NCBI GenBank assembly: GCA_022824605.1
Contig: JAJDZO010000098.1
Span: 1 to 12,444, forward strand
Origin: Acidimicrobiia bacterium
GTDB taxonomy: Bacteria; Actinomycetota; Acidimicrobiia; Acidimicrobiales; Aldehydirespiratoraceae
Direction: 5' to 3'
DNA length: 12,444 nt
A program made the position numbers and the translations under genes. The notes under the pieces were generated by a model. It saw nothing but the letters and a program-made list of their open reading frames with translations, made no database searches and was not told where the DNA came from. Shown here one piece after another: positions 6,639 through 12,444 of the stretch. The first letter of the stretch is position 1. Each line of letters begins with the position of its first letter.

Positions 6639-7961
6639 ATGGACGAGTCCCTGCGACGCCCGGAGCTGTTCGACGCGGTCGTCAACCTGTGCGTGCGGCG
6701 GGGATTCGTGTTCCGATCCGCGGAGATCTACGGCGGGTTCCGCTCCGCCTACGACTACGGCCCGCTGGGCGTGCTGCTGCTGCGCAACGTCAAGGAGCAG
6801 TGGTGGCGCTCGATGGTGCAGCTGCGCCACGACGTGGTCGGCCTCGACGCGTCGATCCTGTCACCGCCGGCGGTGTGGGAGGCCTCGGGCCATCTTGAGA
6901 ACTTCACCGATCCGATGGTGGACTGCCGATCGTGCGGCACCCGCCACCGCGCCGACAAGCTGGCCGATCCCGACGTGTGCCCTGACTGCGACGACGGCGG
7001 CTCGCTGACCGAGCCTCGCCAGTTCAACCTCATGTTCGCCACCCATGCGGGTCCGGTGGCCGACTCTGCCGCCCAGGTCTATCTGCGGCCCGAGACCGCC
7101 CAGGGCATGTTCATCAACTTCGTGAACGTGCAGAGAGCCAGCCGCAAGCGCCCGCCGTTCGGCATCGCCCAGATCGGCAAGTCGTTCCGCAACGAGATCA
7201 CGCCGGGCAATTTCGTGTTCCGCACCCGCGAGTTCGAGCAGATGGAGATGGAGTACTTCGTCCCGCCGGACTCCGCCGCGGACTGGTTCGAGCATTGGTG
7301 CGAGGCCCGCCACCAGTGGTATCTGGATCTGGGCATGAGGCCCGAGCTGCTGCGGCTCAGGGACCACGACGCCGACGAGTTGAGCCACTATTCGTCGGCC
7401 ACCTCCGATTTGGAGTTCCTGTTCCCCTGGGGCTGGGACGAGCTGGAGGGCATCGCCAACCGGGGCGATTATGACCTGCGCTGCCACGCCGAGCATTCGG
7501 GTGAGCGGCTGGAGTTCTTCGACCAGGCCGCCGGGGAGCATTACGTGCCCCATGTGATCGAACCCGCCGCGGGGGCGACCCGGGCGGCGATGGCGTTCCT
7601 GATGTCGGCGTATCACACCGAGGAGGTCAACGACGCCGAACGCACGGTGCTGCGCCTCGACCGGCGGCTGGCGCCCTATCAGGTGGCCGTGCTGCCTCTG
7701 TCGCGCAAGGACGTGCTGGTGCCGGTGGCGCATCGGGTGTTCGACCTCCTCAAGGGCCGTTGGAGCTGCGACTACGACGAGACCCAGGCCATCGGGCGCC
7801 GCTACCGGCGCCAGGACGAGATCGGCACGCCGCTGTGCGTGACCGTCGACTTCGACACCCTTGACGACGACGCAGTGACGGTGCGAGACCGCGACTCGAT
7901 GGCACAGGACCGGGTCAGCATCGACCGTCTGCGCACCTACCTGACCGACCGCCTCGACTGA
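6639..7961 (+). CDS. glyQS: Glycyl-tRNA synthetase, alpha2 (single-chain) type
   Basis: A 440-residue class II aminoacyl-tRNA synthetase that charges tRNA-Gly; the single-chain type, not the alpha2beta2 GlyQ+GlyS form. Features: the N-terminal RRGFVFRSAEIYGG and YDYGPLG; a zinc-binding insert with Cys96, Cys99, Cys114 and Cys117; PRQFNLMFATHAGP and RPETAQGMFINF, typical of the family; motif 2 FRNEITPGNFVFRTREF starting at residue 183; motif 3 EPAAGATRAAMAFL at 308-321 with Arg315. The C-terminal anticodon-binding domain (about 345-440) includes DYDETQAIGRRYRRQDEIGTP. An in-frame GTG at 6600 would add 13 unconvincing residues; ATG 6639 matches family starts and the promoter. It stands alone between recO (90 nt upstream) and dnaG (64 nt downstream). 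Confidence 0.96.
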   Translation: MDESLRRPELFDAVVNLCVRRGFVFRSAEIYGGFRSAYDYGPLGVLLLRNVKEQWWRSMVQLRHDVVGLDASILSPPAVWEASGHLENFTDPMVDCRSCGTRHRADKLADPDVCPDCDDGGSLTEPRQFNLMFATHAGPVADSAAQVYLRPETAQGMFINFVNVQRASRKRPPFGIAQIGKSFRNEITPGNFVFRTREFEQMEMEYFVPPDSAADWFEHWCEARHQWYLDLGMRPELLRLRDHDADELSHYSSATSDLEFLFPWGWDELEGIANRGDYDLRCHAEHSGERLEFFDQAAGEHYVPHVIEPAAGATRAAMAFLMSAYHTEEVNDAERTVLRLDRRLAPYQVAVLPLSRKDVLVPVAHRVFDLLKGRWSCDYDETQAIGRRYRRQDEIGTPLCVTVDFDTLDDDAVTVRDRDSMAQDRVSIDRLRTYLTDRLD

Positions 7962-7964
7962 TCG

Positions 7965-7995
7965 ACCCTCCACGGCCGGTGGGGGCTCGGAGGGT
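7965..7995 (+). terminator. Candidate GC-rich stem-loop after glyQS
   Basis: Arms ACCCTCC (7965-7971) and GGAGGGT (7989-7995) pair perfectly over 7 bp around a 17-nt loop, starting 3 nt after the glyQS stop. There is no T-run, so strength as a terminator is uncertain. The dnaG promoter follows, which fits a transcript boundary. Confidence 0.35.
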
Positions 7996-8011
7996 GCACC
8001 GGTTGGACTGG

Positions 8012-8017
8012 TAGGTT
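8012..8017 (+). promoter_or_regulatory. Candidate -10 box for leaderless dnaG transcript
   Basis: TAGGTT ends 8 nt before ATG 8026, leaving no room for a ribosome binding site. Same arrangement as uppS and glyQS. Confidence 0.5.
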
Positions 8018-8025
8018 CGGCTCCG

Positions 8026-9861
8026 ATGGGGATCGTCGCCGACGACGTTGCCAGGGTTCGGGCGGCCACCGACATCGTCGCGATCATCGCCGAGCACACC
8101 GAGATCAAGCGCTCGGGGCGCCAGTGGATGGCGCGCTGCCCGTTGCACGGCGAGCGCACACCGTCGCTGTCGGTGTCGCCCGACAAGGGCGTGTACTACT
8201 GCTTCGGCTGTCAGCGCAGCGGCGATGTGATCACCTTCGTGCAAGAGATCGAGGGGCTCGACTTCGCAGGCGCGGTGGAGATGCTGGCCGGTCGGGCCGG
8301 GATCCGGCTGCATTACACCAGCCGGGATGAGAGCGCCGCCCAGAGCCGCCGCAAGCGCCTGATGGAGTCGGTGGGCAAGGCGAAGGACTTCTACCACCAG
8401 CGGCTGCTCGACGGAACCGACGCTGGACCGGCCCGCAACTATCTGCGGTCGCGCGGCTACGACGGCGATCTGGTGCGTCGCTGGAAGCTCGGTTGGGCGC
8501 CCGACGGCTGGGATGTGCTGGCGCGACACCTGCGCCTGTCCGACGAAGACCTCAGGGACTCCGGCCTCGGCTTCCTGAACCGCGGCGGGCGCCAGCAGGA
8601 CTTCTTCCGCGGCCGGATCCTGTTTCCGATAACCGACGAGCGGGGTGAAGCGGTCGGCTTCGGCGGACGGATCATGCCGGAGGCCGACGGGCCCAAGTAT
8701 CTCAACACCTCCACCGATGCCAAGACTTACGACAAGAGCAAGGTGCTCTACGGGCTGCACGAACACCGCAAGGAGATCGTCAAGGCGGGTCAGGCGGTGG
8801 TGTGCGAGGGCTACACCGATGTGATCGGCTGCGCAGTGGCCGGCATCGAGTTGGCCGTCGCCACCTGCGGCACCGCCCTCACCGAGGACCATGTGCGGCT
8901 GCTGGAGCGCTTCTCGGCCAACCGGCTGGTGCTGGCCTTCGACGCCGACACCGCCGGGCTGGCCGCCGCGGGCCGTGTCTACGCGTGGGAGCGCCAGTAC
9001 GAACTCGAGGTGCTGGTGGCCGATCTTCCGCCGGGTGCCGATCCCGGTGACCTGGGCCGATCCGATCCGAAGGCCCTTGAGGCGGCGGTGCAGCACGCTC
9101 TGCCCTTCCTGCAGTTCCGGGTGGATCGAGCCCTTGCGGGCGCCGATCTGTCCACCATCGAGAGCCGGGCCCGCTCCGCGGAGCGGGCCGTGGCGGTGGT
9201 CAACGAGCATCCCGATCCGATGGTGCGAGACCCTCATGTCGTCGCGATCGCCGACCGCTGCCAGGTGGATCCCGATCACCTGCGGCGGTTCGCGGCCGGT
9301 GGCGCCGGTAGCGCCGGTAGCGCACCGGCCCGGTCGGCGGGCGGTCGTCGGGCCCCCCGCCCAGCCGATGATCGTCTGACTCCCGAGGATGAGGCGCTGC
9401 GCCTGATGGTGCACCGCCGCGACGAGGTGGCCGGACGCTTGCACGCCACCCTGTTCGGCGATCCGTTGAACCGCGAGGCCTTCGAGGCGCTGGAGCATGC
9501 CGGGGGAGTGATGGAGGCGTGCGATCTGGTGTCGGAGCCGGCCGCGCACCTGCTGCACCGGCTGGCGGTGGACGAGGGCAGCGCGTCAACCGACGATGTG
9601 TTGGCCCGCGTCGCCCGCCTCACCGCCGGCCGTGCCATGAACGAACTGCGCCGCCTGGCTGGAACGGTTGACGATTCTCCGATGCGACAGCACTACATCG
9701 CCAGCATGGCGTGGCTCAAGGCGCAATCAGAGCGCCTCGACGAGCGCGACACCCGTGCCGACACGTTGACGAGCCTTCTTCCCTGGCTGGTCGAACACGG
9801 CCGCCGATCTGAGGGGTCTGCGTCGGGGTCGCTGATAGCCTCAAAGGCTGATCCGGGGTAG
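8026..9861 (+). CDS. dnaG: DNA primase DnaG
   Basis: A 611-residue replicative primase that makes RNA primers at the fork with DnaB helicase. The N-terminal zinc finger is Cys38-x2-His41-x17-Cys59-x2-Cys62 (CPLHGERTPS ... YYCFGCQRSGD). The catalytic core has the family segment FGGRIMPEADGPKYLN and a TOPRIM domain with Glu261 (VCEGYTDV) and Asp306/Asp308 (AFDADTAG) for metal binding. A low-complexity Ala/Gly/Ser linker (about residues 425-445) leads to the C-terminal helicase-interaction domain, which ends in a charged tail. ATG 8026 is supported by the -10-like box 8 nt upstream. The last codons and the TAG (9859-9861) lie inside the tRNA-Asn gene, a 10-nt overlap on the same strand. In other actinobacteria dgt often precedes dnaG; it is absent here. 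Confidence 0.97.
   Translation: MGIVADDVARVRAATDIVAIIAEHTEIKRSGRQWMARCPLHGERTPSLSVSPDKGVYYCFGCQRSGDVITFVQEIEGLDFAGAVEMLAGRAGIRLHYTSRDESAAQSRRKRLMESVGKAKDFYHQRLLDGTDAGPARNYLRSRGYDGDLVRRWKLGWAPDGWDVLARHLRLSDEDLRDSGLGFLNRGGRQQDFFRGRILFPITDERGEAVGFGGRIMPEADGPKYLNTSTDAKTYDKSKVLYGLHEHRKEIVKAGQAVVCEGYTDVIGCAVAGIELAVATCGTALTEDHVRLLERFSANRLVLAFDADTAGLAAAGRVYAWERQYELEVLVADLPPGADPGDLGRSDPKALEAAVQHALPFLQFRVDRALAGADLSTIESRARSAERAVAVVNEHPDPMVRDPHVVAIADRCQVDPDHLRRFAAGGAGSAGSAPARSAGGRRAPRPADDRLTPEDEALRLMVHRRDEVAGRLHATLFGDPLNREAFEALEHAGGVMEACDLVSEPAAHLLHRLAVDEGSASTDDVLARVARLTAGRAMNELRRLAGTVDDSPMRQHYIASMAWLKAQSERLDERDTRADTLTSLLPWLVEHGRRSEGSASGSLIASKADPG
9302..9328 (+). repeat. 9-nt tandem repeat in the dnaG linker
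   Basis: GCGCCGGTA occurs twice in tandem (9302-9310, 9311-9319), followed by a partial copy. It encodes GAGSAGSA in the flexible linker between the primase core and the helicase-binding domain, and the length is a multiple of three so the frame is kept. Confidence 0.6.
9833..9841 (+). promoter_or_regulatory. Candidate extended -10 for tRNA-Asn, inside dnaG
   Basis: TGATAGCCT fits the extended -10 pattern TGnTAnnnT and ends 10 nt before the tRNA 5' end. It lies in the last codons of dnaG. It would give the tRNA its own transcript with a very short leader. No -35 seen. Confidence 0.35.
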
Positions 9862-9927
9862 CTCAACCGGCAGAGCAAGCGGCTGTTAACCGCTAGGTTG
9901 TGGGTTCGAGTCCCACCCCCGGAGCCA
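9852..9927 (+). tRNA. tRNA-Asn (anticodon GTT), CCA encoded
   Basis: A full cloverleaf can be folded by eye. The acceptor stem TCCGGGG 9852-9858 pairs with CCCCGGA 9917-9923; the D stem is GCTC/GAGC (9861-9864, 9873-9876); the anticodon stem AGCGG/CCGCT (9878-9882, 9890-9894) holds loop CTGTTAA with anticodon GTT at 9885-9887, which reads AAC and AAT. A 5-nt variable loop follows, then the T stem GTGGG/CCCAC with loop TTCGAGT. Discriminator G 9924 and an encoded CCA at 9925-9927 complete the 76-nt gene. Its first 10 bases overlap the end of dnaG. Everything downstream in the window is accessory in character, so this tRNA may mark an integration site. Confidence 0.97.
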
Positions 9928-9939
9928 ACCTGTAACACG

Positions 9940-10018
9940 GGTACCGGAACTTGACAAGGCTCCGGCATGAGTCTCAGCCTGTGGTTCGCACCGGGAGTCC
10001 GGTACCGCCGGTGGCGGT
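9940..10018 (+). repeat. Long inverted repeat and stacked hairpins between tRNA-Asn and the 58-aa gene
   Basis: GGTACCGGA (9940-9948) is the exact reverse complement of TCCGGTACC (9998-10006), 49 nt apart. Inside, AGGCT (9957-9961) can pair with AGCCT (9976-9980). As alternatives, two adjacent local hairpins form at the 3' side: ACCGG/CCGGT (9990-9994, 9999-10003) and ACCGCC-GGT-GGCGGT (10004-10018). The element ends 10 nt before a -10-like box. It could be operator DNA, a structured RNA or a weak terminator for the tRNA transcript; no T-run follows. Confidence 0.45.
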
Positions 10019-10027
10019 CGAAGGCAC

Positions 10028-10033
10028 TATCCT
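10028..10033 (+). promoter_or_regulatory. Candidate -10 box upstream of the 58-aa gene
   Basis: TATCCT matches TAnnnT and lies 36 nt before the ATG, leaving space for a leader with a ribosome binding site. The -35 position overlaps the second hairpin (10004-10018), so a protein binding there could control this promoter. Confidence 0.4.
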
Positions 10034-10054
10034 GAATGCAGCAAGGCGCGACTG

Positions 10055-10060
10055 AGAGGA
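10055..10060 (+). promoter_or_regulatory. Ribosome binding site of the 58-aa gene
   Basis: AGAGGA stands 9 nt before ATG 10070. It is the clearest Shine-Dalgarno sequence in the window; the core genes here do without one. It decides that the small open frame is likely translated and sets its start. Confidence 0.55.
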
Positions 10061-10069
10061 TCAACGGCC

Positions 10070-10246
10070 ATGACAAATTTGTCTGTCGCCGACACCGGCC
10101 ACGATCCACTTGAGGAGCCGGTGATACTCGCCGAGTTAGACGCAAGCGCCGGCACCGGGCCCGATGTGCGTGAGCGCGAGGTAGCCGTGCGCTACTACAC
10201 CGACGAAGCGTTCCTGACCGCGATCCAGCTGCGCCGCGACCGCTGA
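10070..10246 (+). CDS. Small unrecognised protein, 58 residues, upstream of the SNF2 helicase
   Basis: ATG 10070 to TGA 10244-10246. I do not recognise a family. The N-terminal two thirds is acidic and probably flexible (DTGHDPLEEPVILAELDASA), rich in Pro, Gly and Asp. The last 20 or so residues turn into a basic, amphipathic stretch (REREVAVRYYTDEAFL, then TAIQLRRDR) that looks like a strand and a helix. There is no membrane segment, signal peptide or obvious Cys/His metal site. Support for it being real: a good ribosome binding site, a -10-like box, codon choice like its neighbours, and no competing frame. It precedes the helicase by 165 nt in the same direction. Possible roles are a regulator or small partner of the defence cluster, but that is inference; a decayed remnant of a longer gene is also possible. 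Confidence 0.6.
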   Translation: MTNLSVADTGHDPLEEPVILAELDASAGTGPDVREREVAVRYYTDEAFLTAIQLRRDR

Positions 10247-10298
10247 AGCACCGGCTAGCGCACCAAGCCGACGGTACATCGGATCTGGCCTCGGAATG

Positions 10299-10330
10299 GG
10301 GCACGGTGGCGTCTCAGAGGGGGCGTGCCC
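10299..10330 (+). repeat. Stem-loop in the gap before the helicase
   Basis: GGGCACG (10299-10305) pairs with CGTGCCC (10324-10330) around an 18-nt loop; a loose T-rich stretch follows at 10345-10353. It could be a weak terminator for the 58-aa gene. The rest of the gap (10247-10411) shows no gene and no clear promoter. Confidence 0.35.
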
Positions 10331-10411
10331 TGGTGTCGGATCGAATTGTTGTTTCGGCAGCCGGGAGCGGACAGCGGTGCGTAGGCGGACTCACATTCGG
10401 GGTTCAGCGTT

Positions 10412-12444
10412 GTGACGCTGGGCTTCGGTGATCTTGCCGCGGGGATGCGGTTGTCGGGGGTGGTGGCCGAGTCCGATGTGACGGTCGTGGCGGTGGAGAT
10501 GCACGGCCCGGGTTCGGCGATTCTCACTTACCGGACCTCTGGGGGACGGCTCGGTGAACGGATCATTCTGGTGGACGATCTGGCAGGTCTGGCCGAGATT
10601 TCCGAGCAGCGTTGGACCTTCCAGGCCGACGGTGCGAAGTTCCGTCTCGCGTCGGAGGCGCGCCGCATGCGGCAGGCTCATCTGGCTGATCCGTTCGCGG
10701 CGGTGGACACGTCCAACATTGATCCCTACCCGCACCAGATCGACGCGGTCTACAACCGGCTGCTCACCCAGAGGCCGTTGCGGTTCCTGCTGGCCGACGA
10801 CCCGGGTGCCGGAAAGACGATCATGTCGGGGCTGTTGATCCGGGAGTTGGTGCTGCGCGGCGACGTCGCCCGTTGCCTGATCGTGGCTCCCGGCAGCCTG
10901 GTGGAGCAGTGGCAGGACGAGCTGTGGGACAAGTTCGGCCTGTCGTTCGAGCTGATGTCGCGTGCCGCGGTGGAGGCGTCGCGCACGGGCAACCCGTTCA
11001 CCGAGAAGAACCTGCTCATCGCTCGGGTGGACCAGCTGTCTAGGTCCGAGGAGTTGATGGCCAAGGTCCAGGCATCGGACTGGGACCTGGTGATCGTGGA
11101 TGAGGCTCACAAGATGTCGGCGCACCGCTACGGCGACGAGCTGCGCCGCACCAAACGGTTCGTGCTGGGGGAGACGCTGCGGGAGTGCACCCGCCATCTG
11201 CTCCTGTTGACCGCGACGCCCCACAACGGCAAGAACGAGGACTTCCTCGCGTTCATGACCCTGATCGATGCAGAGCGCTTCGCCGGCCGGCTGCGCGACA
11301 CCGGCGGTTCAGACGGCGACGGTCCGGCCATGCCCGATGTGAGCGACGTCATGCGGCGGCTGGTGAAGGAGAACCTGCGCACCTTCGAGGGCAAGCGGCT
11401 GTTCCCCCAGCGCTACGCCCACAGCCTCAACTTCGAGCTCTCGGAGCCCGAGACCGAGCTGTATGAGGCGGTCACCGACTACGTGAGCAACGGCATGAAC
11501 CGGGCGGCGCGCATGAGCGAGGAGGGCGACAAGAGTCGCGGCATCATCGTGGGTTTCGCGCTGGCCGGTCTCCAGCGCCGCCTGGCTTCGTCGCCGGCTG
11601 CCATCTACCACTCGTTGCGCCGTCGTCGCGACCGCCTCGACGAGCAGGCCTCGGAGCTGCGCCGCCTAGCCGCTTCGGGCCAGCCGGTGTCGGTGATCGA
11701 CCTGCCCAAGGGAGTGAGGATCGCCGACCTGGAGGACTTCGACTTCGACGACTACGGCGACGAAGAGCGGGAGGATCTCGAAGACCTCGTGATCGACGCG
11801 GCGACTGCGGCCGGAACCGCGGAGGAGCTGGAGGCCGAGGTCGCGGAGCTCAACGAACTCGTGCGGTTGGCTGACGATGTGCGCCGCAGCGGCGTCGACA
11901 CCAAGTGGCTTGAGTTGCGAGACCTGCTGCGCTCTGACCGCTTCGCGGCGCAGGCGCACCCAAAGTCACCGGGCACCGACCTGAGGTCAGACACCGACTC
12001 GGAGTCGGCCCGCAAACTGATCGTGTTCTCCGAGCACAAGGACACCCTCGACTACGTAGCCGAGCGGATCGAGTCCGAGTTCGGTCGGCCCGAGGCGGTG
12101 GTCAGGATCCACGGCGGCATCAAGCGCCACGACCGCCGGGCCGTCCAGGACCGGTTCCGGGTCGATCCGACCGTGCGGGTGCTGGTGGCCACCGACGCGG
12201 CCGGCGAGGGCGTCAACCTGCAGGTGGCGAACATGGTGGTCAACTACGACCTGCCCTGGAACCCCAACCGCATCGAGCAGCGCTTCGGGCGGGTGCACCG
12301 CATCGGACAGCAGCTGCCGTGTCATCTGTGGAACCTGGTCGCCTTCAAGACCCGCGAGGGCAAGGTGTTCGAGAAGCTGTTCGCCAAGATCGAGGAGCAG
12401 CGCGGCGTCTACGGCGACCAGGTGTACGACGTGCTCGGCGACGC
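10412..12444 (+). CDS. SNF2-type SF2 helicase of a phage-defence type (3' end outside window)
   Basis: Open from GTG 10412 to the right edge, 677 codons with no stop. It is the only start in this frame after TAG 10382-10384, apart from internal ones; an alternative ATG at 10445 is possible. The first 90 residues are a small beta-rich domain (VTVVAVEMHG, AILTYRTSGG). The helicase core has motif I DDPGAGKT (Lys135), APGSLVEQWQDEL, motif II DEAH (230-233), motif III TATPHNGK (267-274), then RRLASSPAAIYHSLRRRRDRL. An acidic insert (about 439-460) and a coiled coil (about 465-500) precede the second RecA lobe with IVFSEHKDTLDY, VLVATDAAGEGVNLQ and motif VI RIEQRFGRVHRIGQ (620-633). Such proteins translocate on duplex DNA using ATP. 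They resemble DrmD of DISARM and the helicases next to DNA methylases in defence islands; which system this is depends on genes beyond the window. Weak ribosome binding site (CGGGG). Confidence 0.9.
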   Translation, partial: MTLGFGDLAAGMRLSGVVAESDVTVVAVEMHGPGSAILTYRTSGGRLGERIILVDDLAGLAEISEQRWTFQADGAKFRLASEARRMRQAHLADPFAAVDTSNIDPYPHQIDAVYNRLLTQRPLRFLLADDPGAGKTIMSGLLIRELVLRGDVARCLIVAPGSLVEQWQDELWDKFGLSFELMSRAAVEASRTGNPFTEKNLLIARVDQLSRSEELMAKVQASDWDLVIVDEAHKMSAHRYGDELRRTKRFVLGETLRECTRHLLLLTATPHNGKNEDFLAFMTLIDAERFAGRLRDTGGSDGDGPAMPDVSDVMRRLVKENLRTFEGKRLFPQRYAHSLNFELSEPETELYEAVTDYVSNGMNRAARMSEEGDKSRGIIVGFALAGLQRRLASSPAAIYHSLRRRRDRLDEQASELRRLAASGQPVSVIDLPKGVRIADLEDFDFDDYGDEEREDLEDLVIDAATAAGTAEELEAEVAELNELVRLADDVRRSGVDTKWLELRDLLRSDRFAAQAHPKSPGTDLRSDTDSESARKLIVFSEHKDTLDYVAERIESEFGRPEAVVRIHGGIKRHDRRAVQDRFRVDPTVRVLVATDAAGEGVNLQVANMVVNYDLPWNPNRIEQRFGRVHRIGQQLPCHLWNLVAFKTREGKVFEKLFAKIEEQRGVYGDQVYDVLGD

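Noticed and set aside
9951..9956. Perfect TTGACA resembling a -35 element downstream of tRNA-Asn
   Set aside because: No TAnnnT-like -10 occurs 16-18 nt downstream (the sequence there is TCAGCC).

Overview
The window is a high-GC, strongly coding-biased stretch in which every gene I can support lies on the + strand. The gene content (PhoH, YbeY, CorC, Era, UppS, RecO, bacterial-dimer-type GlyRS, DnaG) and the near absence of Shine-Dalgarno sequences, replaced by TAnnnT boxes 7-8 nt in front of start codons, point to a high-GC actinobacterium. A lineage near Acidimicrobiia is my best guess, but that is inference, not proof.

Layout. (1) 1-1090: the 3' part of a gene that enters from the left edge. 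It encodes a coiled coil followed by a PD-(D/E)XK nuclease-like domain, and its base composition is visibly more AT-rich than the core genes. (2) 1091-1816: a gene-poor stretch holding three tandem 23-nt repeats and the wreck of an AAA-type ATPase of the DUF4143 kind, with its middle deleted, its frame shifted and its C-terminus lost. (3) 1817-9861: a housekeeping block. phoH-ybeY-corC-era form a tight operon (3-nt gap, then 4-nt overlaps) serving RNA/ribosome quality control, ion homeostasis and 30S assembly. uppS-recO follow from their own promoter (cell-wall lipid carrier; recombination repair). glyQS and dnaG each carry their own apparently leaderless promoter. (4) 9852-9927: tRNA-Asn(GUU), whose 5' end overlaps the last 10 nt of dnaG including its stop codon. 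(5) 9928-12444: an accessory region immediately downstream of the tRNA. It has nested and stacked inverted repeats, a 58-codon gene with a good ribosome binding site that I do not recognise, and a large SNF2-type helicase of the sort found in phage-defence clusters (DrmD/DISARM-like or helicase-methylase types), which runs off the right edge.

The conserved block is therefore flanked on both sides by accessory DNA. The left side looks old and decaying (orphan nuclease, broken ATPase). The right side looks intact and begins at a tRNA gene, the usual landing point of genomic islands. The most promising candidate for a little-described system is the right-hand unit: structured leader, 58-aa protein, SNF2 helicase and whatever follows outside the window.
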